DNA of 10,314 nucleotides from an uncultured Lachnospiraceae bacterium (GTDB lineage: Bacteria > Bacillota_A > Clostridia > Lachnospirales > Lachnospiraceae): the NCBI GenBank assembly GCA_947175285.1, contig CAMWMM010000127.1, positions 1 through 10,314 on the forward strand, given 5' to 3'. Under the pieces are notes generated by a model, which saw only the letters and a list, made by a program, of their open reading frames with translations, was not told the DNA's origin and did no database searches. Made by a program: the position numbers and the translations under genes. Below are positions 6,973-10,314 of this stretch, one piece after another (position 1 is the stretch's first letter; the number at the start of each line of letters is the position of its first letter).

Positions 6973-9900
6973 GAGCTTATGGCCGTTGTTTTTTCTGGCA
7001 GCGGTTCCGATTATTATAATTTTATATCTGCTAAAGCCCAAGGGAGAGGATTATCTGATATCTTCCAATCTTCTTTGGCAGAAACTGTTGAAAAACGAGC
7101 AGGCAAAAACTTTTTTTGAGAAATTCGTGCACAATATCCTCATGTATTTGCAGATTTTGATTACCATACTTTTGGTAGTTGCACTGATGTCGCCTTTTAT
7201 CAAGGCAGAGGGGCAAAGCGGCGGAAGAAAGATACTGCTTTTCGATACCAGCGGAAGTATGCAGCATATGACGGATTCAGGAGTAACCCGTCTGGAAGAG
7301 GCTGTGGCGCAGGCGTGCGAGTATGTGAGGACATCAAATAACACTTGTTTTTCTATCGTGACAGCGGATGCTCTGGGAACAAGGCTTCTGGCAGTAGACA
7401 TGACAGATGCGGACAGCCTGGTTCGGGTGCTTAATGAGATTGACTGCAGTGACAGCGGCGGAAATCTTGCACAGGCGCAGCAAACGTTGGATGCGCTTAT
7501 GGGGGATGATGCGGAAAACGCGGCGGATTTGATTGTCTATACGGACGGCGCAGGCGCATCAGACTTTGAAGAACTGTATGGCAGCGCAGAGAAGGAACTT
7601 CGTGTGTTCGGCGGGGTCACGTCCAATGTGGCAAATGAATATACCGTATTCACGCTGCGGGATGACGGAACTTATGATGTTATGGTGAGCATGGTCAATT
7701 ACAGCGGCAGACAAGCTTCCTTTGATGTCAGTCTGTATGACGAGGGGGAGAATCTCATTGCCTTAAAGCAGATGCAGCTTGCACCTTCGGAGAGCGCATT
7801 CTGTTTGTTTGAACAGGTGGACTGGCAGGGACAGACATTAAAGGCCTGTATTGACGGCATTGTTTTTGACGGAGGAGACAGCGACAGCCTTAATGCGGAT
7901 AATGTTTCGGAAGCGGTGAAGAGTCCGAAACATCAGGTGAATGGACTTCTTGTTGGAGAGGGAAATATTTTTATTGAAAAGGCATACTTTGCCATTACGG
8001 GTGAGAGCATTGCCAAAGCTGACACAGATGCTTTGGATGGTTATAATGTGGTGATTTATGATGCGGGACAGATTCCGGGGGCGGAAGGCAAAAACCGTCT
8101 GATTTTCGGCGGCTTTGAAAAAGAGGCTGTAGAGACACTGGACAATGTTGTATTGAATATGAAGGATTGCAGCCTGACCGCCGGATTGTCCGGATTTACC
8201 ATAGGGGTGAATACTGCTTACTGCTTTGCGCTTCCGGAAGGAGCGGAGAGCTTTTTGGAGTACGATGGAAAATGCGTGGGCTATTACAGAGAACTGGATG
8301 GCATTAAAGAGGTCGTAGTGGGATTTGACCCACGGGAGTCAGATTTCCCGTTACGGGCGGAATTCCCGGTTTTTCTTGCGAATGCCATGGTTTATTTGAC
8401 AGACACCTCATGGCTTGCGGAAAATGTTTATTATGCCGGGGAAGAAATTGTTTTGCAGCCTTGGGCGGAACCGGATGACCCTGCGTTTGATGCACATCCC
8501 GGAAAGGCAGGTCTGTATCAGGTAGGAAATGAGGAGCATCTGGAAACCTATGTGGTGCGTTTTCAGACCGCTACGGAGTCGGACGGCAGGGAAACTGCGG
8601 ACTGCGTCGGTGACACGGGAAATATGAAACGGCAGAAAGTGAAGCAGGCAGTGAGAAATCTTTTTTTGCTGCTGGCATTTGTGTTTTTGGTTGTGGAATG
8701 GATTGTCTATGTGCGCCAGATGCGTTACAGAGGAAAGTTTTATCTGGTCGTGAGAGGGGCAGTGGCTGTGTGTGTGGCGCTGGCGTTTTTTGGGATACAG
8801 ATACAGCTTGGCAGCAGCCGTACCGCTACTGTTTTTATGGTGGATTTATCCGATAGTAATGAGGAGCATCTTAATGAGGCGGATAAATATTTACAGTCCG
8901 CTATTGCAAAAATGCCCGCAGGCAATGCCTATGGCATAGTGACGTTTGGAAATAATACACTGGTGGAGCAGTTTCTGACAGAGGAAGGGCGTTATGGGGG
9001 ATTGCTGACGGTGCCGGAGAAAAAGGCAACGAATTTTGAGGAAGCCATCTCCAAAGCGCTTACATTGATTCCGGGAGATTACAGTGGAAGGCTGGTAGTG
9101 CTCACAGACGGGAAAGAAACCAGAGGAGATATAATGCGCATGGGACAGGCGCTTTCTGCGAGCAGAGTAGAATTTCTGACCTTGCTTTATGAGGATGAGG
9201 AGACGCCGGATACTTATATTGAAAACGTGAGCCTTCCTTCTTATCTGCATCCCGGAGATAAGTATTCCATCACCGTACTGGTGGAGAGCAATTATGATAC
9301 GGACGCAGTTATATCGCTTTATAATGGAAGTACACGGACAGCGTCAAACAGTGTTCATTTAAACAAGGGGAGCAATCGTTTTGTGTTCAGTGCACAGGTT
9401 GATGCGGATACGGACAGCGGCGTTATGGAGAATCTCAGGGTTCAGGTACAGGCGCCGGGGGATACCTGTCCGGAGAATGATTCTTTCAGCGCTTATTCCG
9501 TTGTGGAGGCTGCACCTAAGATTCTGCTTATTTCCGGGCAGGGCACTAATATTTCGGAATTTGTTTCCGTGCTGAATGCGGCAGGCTGTGACTATCATGT
9601 AGTTTCCGCTTTGAATGCACCGGACAATATCAATGCTATGTTAGCTTATAAGGCTGTTATTATAGCAGACACCTATATTGATGAGCTGCCTGTCGGCTTT
9701 CTGGAGAATCTGGAGACTTATGTGAAAGATTACGGGTGCGGTTTTGTCTGCTGCGGCGGTGAGGAAAGCTTTGCACTGGGCGGATATCGGGATACGGTGC
9801 TTGAGACAGTGCTTCCGGTAGATATGCAGCCAAGAAATATAAATGAGATTCCTTCCATGGCTATGGTTATGGTCATTGATCATTCAGGCAGTATGATTAG

Positions 9901-10314
9901 TGAGTCTATGGATTATGGTGTCAGTAATCTGGATATTGCCATCAGAGCTGCTACGGTGGCGGTGGATAATCTGAGAGATTCGGACTATGTAGGTGTTCTG
10001 ACCTTTGACGATCAGTATACGTGGCAGGTGGAGCTTAGAGAGGCGGATGATAAAGCAGCCATCAAGGATGCAATCACGCACATTAACGAAGGGGGCGGAA
10101 CAACCATTAAGCCTGCGCTTTTGGAGGCGTGTGAGGCAATTTCGGAAAGTGAGGCGTCCATTAAGCACGTCGTGCTTTTGACGGATGGCATGGGAGAGAC
10201 AGCTAATTTTCAGGATGTGATAAATGATTATACCGCAGAGGGAATCACGCTGTCTACCATAGCAGTGGGAAGAGATTCCGATACACAGCTTCTTGAACGG
10301 TTAGCAGATGAGTG
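6962..10314 (+). CDS. BatA-like / VWA-GATase-VWA fusion membrane protein (3' partial)
   Basis: I read the frame codon by codon: it stays open for 1117 residues and leaves the window. The N-terminal half is BatA-like: helices at about 6-23 and 61-80 around a Lys-rich loop, VWA1 with DTSGS (95-99) and YTDG (D195), a beta-rich and GATase-like region with NVVIYDAG (362-369), GFDPRESDFPLRAEFPVFLANA (about 454-475) and helix 567-585 ending EWIVYVR, where BatA-like proteins usually stop. A short basic loop (RQMRYRGK) leads to helix 594-612. VWA2 follows, with DLSDS (628-632), T690 and LTDG (D716). A beta-sandwich lies at about 741-840 and a GATase-like domain at about 853-958 (GGEESFALGGY at 932-942). 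VWA3 has DHSGS (973-977), GGGTT (1044-1048) and LTDG (D1075). Positive-inside reading puts all three VWA domains outside the cell. It is the likely membrane/extracellular partner of the upstream MoxR and DUF58 proteins. In many genomes the two halves are separate genes. Confidence 0.88.
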   Translation, partial: MIFESLWPLFFLAAVPIIIILYLLKPKGEDYLISSNLLWQKLLKNEQAKTFFEKFVHNILMYLQILITILLVVALMSPFIKAEGQSGGRKILLFDTSGSMQHMTDSGVTRLEEAVAQACEYVRTSNNTCFSIVTADALGTRLLAVDMTDADSLVRVLNEIDCSDSGGNLAQAQQTLDALMGDDAENAADLIVYTDGAGASDFEELYGSAEKELRVFGGVTSNVANEYTVFTLRDDGTYDVMVSMVNYSGRQASFDVSLYDEGENLIALKQMQLAPSESAFCLFEQVDWQGQTLKACIDGIVFDGGDSDSLNADNVSEAVKSPKHQVNGLLVGEGNIFIEKAYFAITGESIAKADTDALDGYNVVIYDAGQIPGAEGKNRLIFGGFEKEAVETLDNVVLNMKDCSLTAGLSGFTIGVNTAYCFALPEGAESFLEYDGKCVGYYRELDGIKEVVVGFDPRESDFPLRAEFPVFLANAMVYLTDTSWLAENVYYAGEEIVLQPWAEPDDPAFDAHPGKAGLYQVGNEEHLETYVVRFQTATESDGRETADCVGDTGNMKRQKVKQAVRNLFLLLAFVFLVVEWIVYVRQMRYRGKFYLVVRGAVAVCVALAFFGIQIQLGSSRTATVFMVDLSDSNEEHLNEADKYLQSAIAKMPAGNAYGIVTFGNNTLVEQFLTEEGRYGGLLTVPEKKATNFEEAISKALTLIPGDYSGRLVVLTDGKETRGDIMRMGQALSASRVEFLTLLYEDEETPDTYIENVSLPSYLHPGDKYSITVLVESNYDTDAVISLYNGSTRTASNSVHLNKGSNRFVFSAQVDADTDSGVMENLRVQVQAPGDTCPENDSFSAYSVVEAAPKILLISGQGTNISEFVSVLNAAGCDYHVVSALNAPDNINAMLAYKAVIIADTYIDELPVGFLENLETYVKDYGCGFVCCGGEESFALGGYRDTVLETVLPVDMQPRNINEIPSMAMVMVIDHSGSMISESMDYGVSNLDIAIRAATVAVDNLRDSDYVGVLTFDDQYTWQVELREADDKAAIKDAITHINEGGGTTIKPALLEACEAISESEASIKHVVLLTDGMGETANFQDVINDYTAEGITLSTIAVGRDSDTQLLERLADE

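Noticed and set aside
8690..8830. Possible separate gene start in the middle of the large VWA protein
   Set aside because: The frame is continuous and no ribosome site precedes the ATG at 8720 or other nearby start codons, so I keep one fused gene.

Overview
The window lies inside one plus-strand gene cluster. Seven genes run head to tail with gaps of 16-29 bases or short overlaps, and both end genes are cut by the window edges. There is no gene-free stretch over 30 bases, no RNA gene, no mobile element, no CRISPR array, and no promoter or terminator that I can see. GGAGG-type ribosome sites, mixed AGA/CGT codon use, moderate base composition, a GTG start and single-membrane-style lipid-facing proteins suggest a low-to-mid GC Firmicute, most likely a gut clostridium of the Lachnospiraceae type. 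This placement is inference from style and gene order, not from a marker gene.

Layout: (1) 1-1908, an exported membrane-anchored protein with a glutamine-amidotransferase-like (GATase-like) fold and Tyr-rich loops, truncated at its 5' end. (2) 1929-2855, an ABC-2 type transporter ATPase. (3) 2852-3748, its six-helix permease. (4) 3769-5064, a membrane protein with a long charged helix and a Gly/Ser/Gln/Asn-rich linker, resembling the DUF4175-like proteins found beside MoxR genes. (5) 5094-6074, a MoxR-family AAA+ ATPase. (6) 6091-6972, a DUF58 protein with a metal-site (MIDAS) von Willebrand A (VWA) fold. (7) 6962 to beyond 10314, a very large membrane protein that joins a BatA-like half to a second half holding two more VWA domains and a GATase-like domain, open to the right edge.

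Genes 4-7 form the classic MoxR / DUF58 / BatA-type VWA set. In better-studied relatives the AAA+ ATPase works with VWA partners on folding, metal insertion or assembly of other proteins. Genes 1-3 add an ABC-2 exporter and an extracytoplasmic GATase-like protein. Topology read from the positive-inside rule places the MoxR and DUF58 proteins in the cytoplasm, and gene 1's soluble parts and all three VWA domains of gene 7 outside. The simplest picture is an envelope machine in which cytoplasmic ATP-driven parts act through membrane scaffolds on extracellular VWA domains. The substrate is unknown.

The most unusual points are the BatA/VWA-GATase-VWA fusion in gene 7, the repeated 20-base leader before genes 2 and 4, and the Tyr-rich extracellular segments of gene 1.
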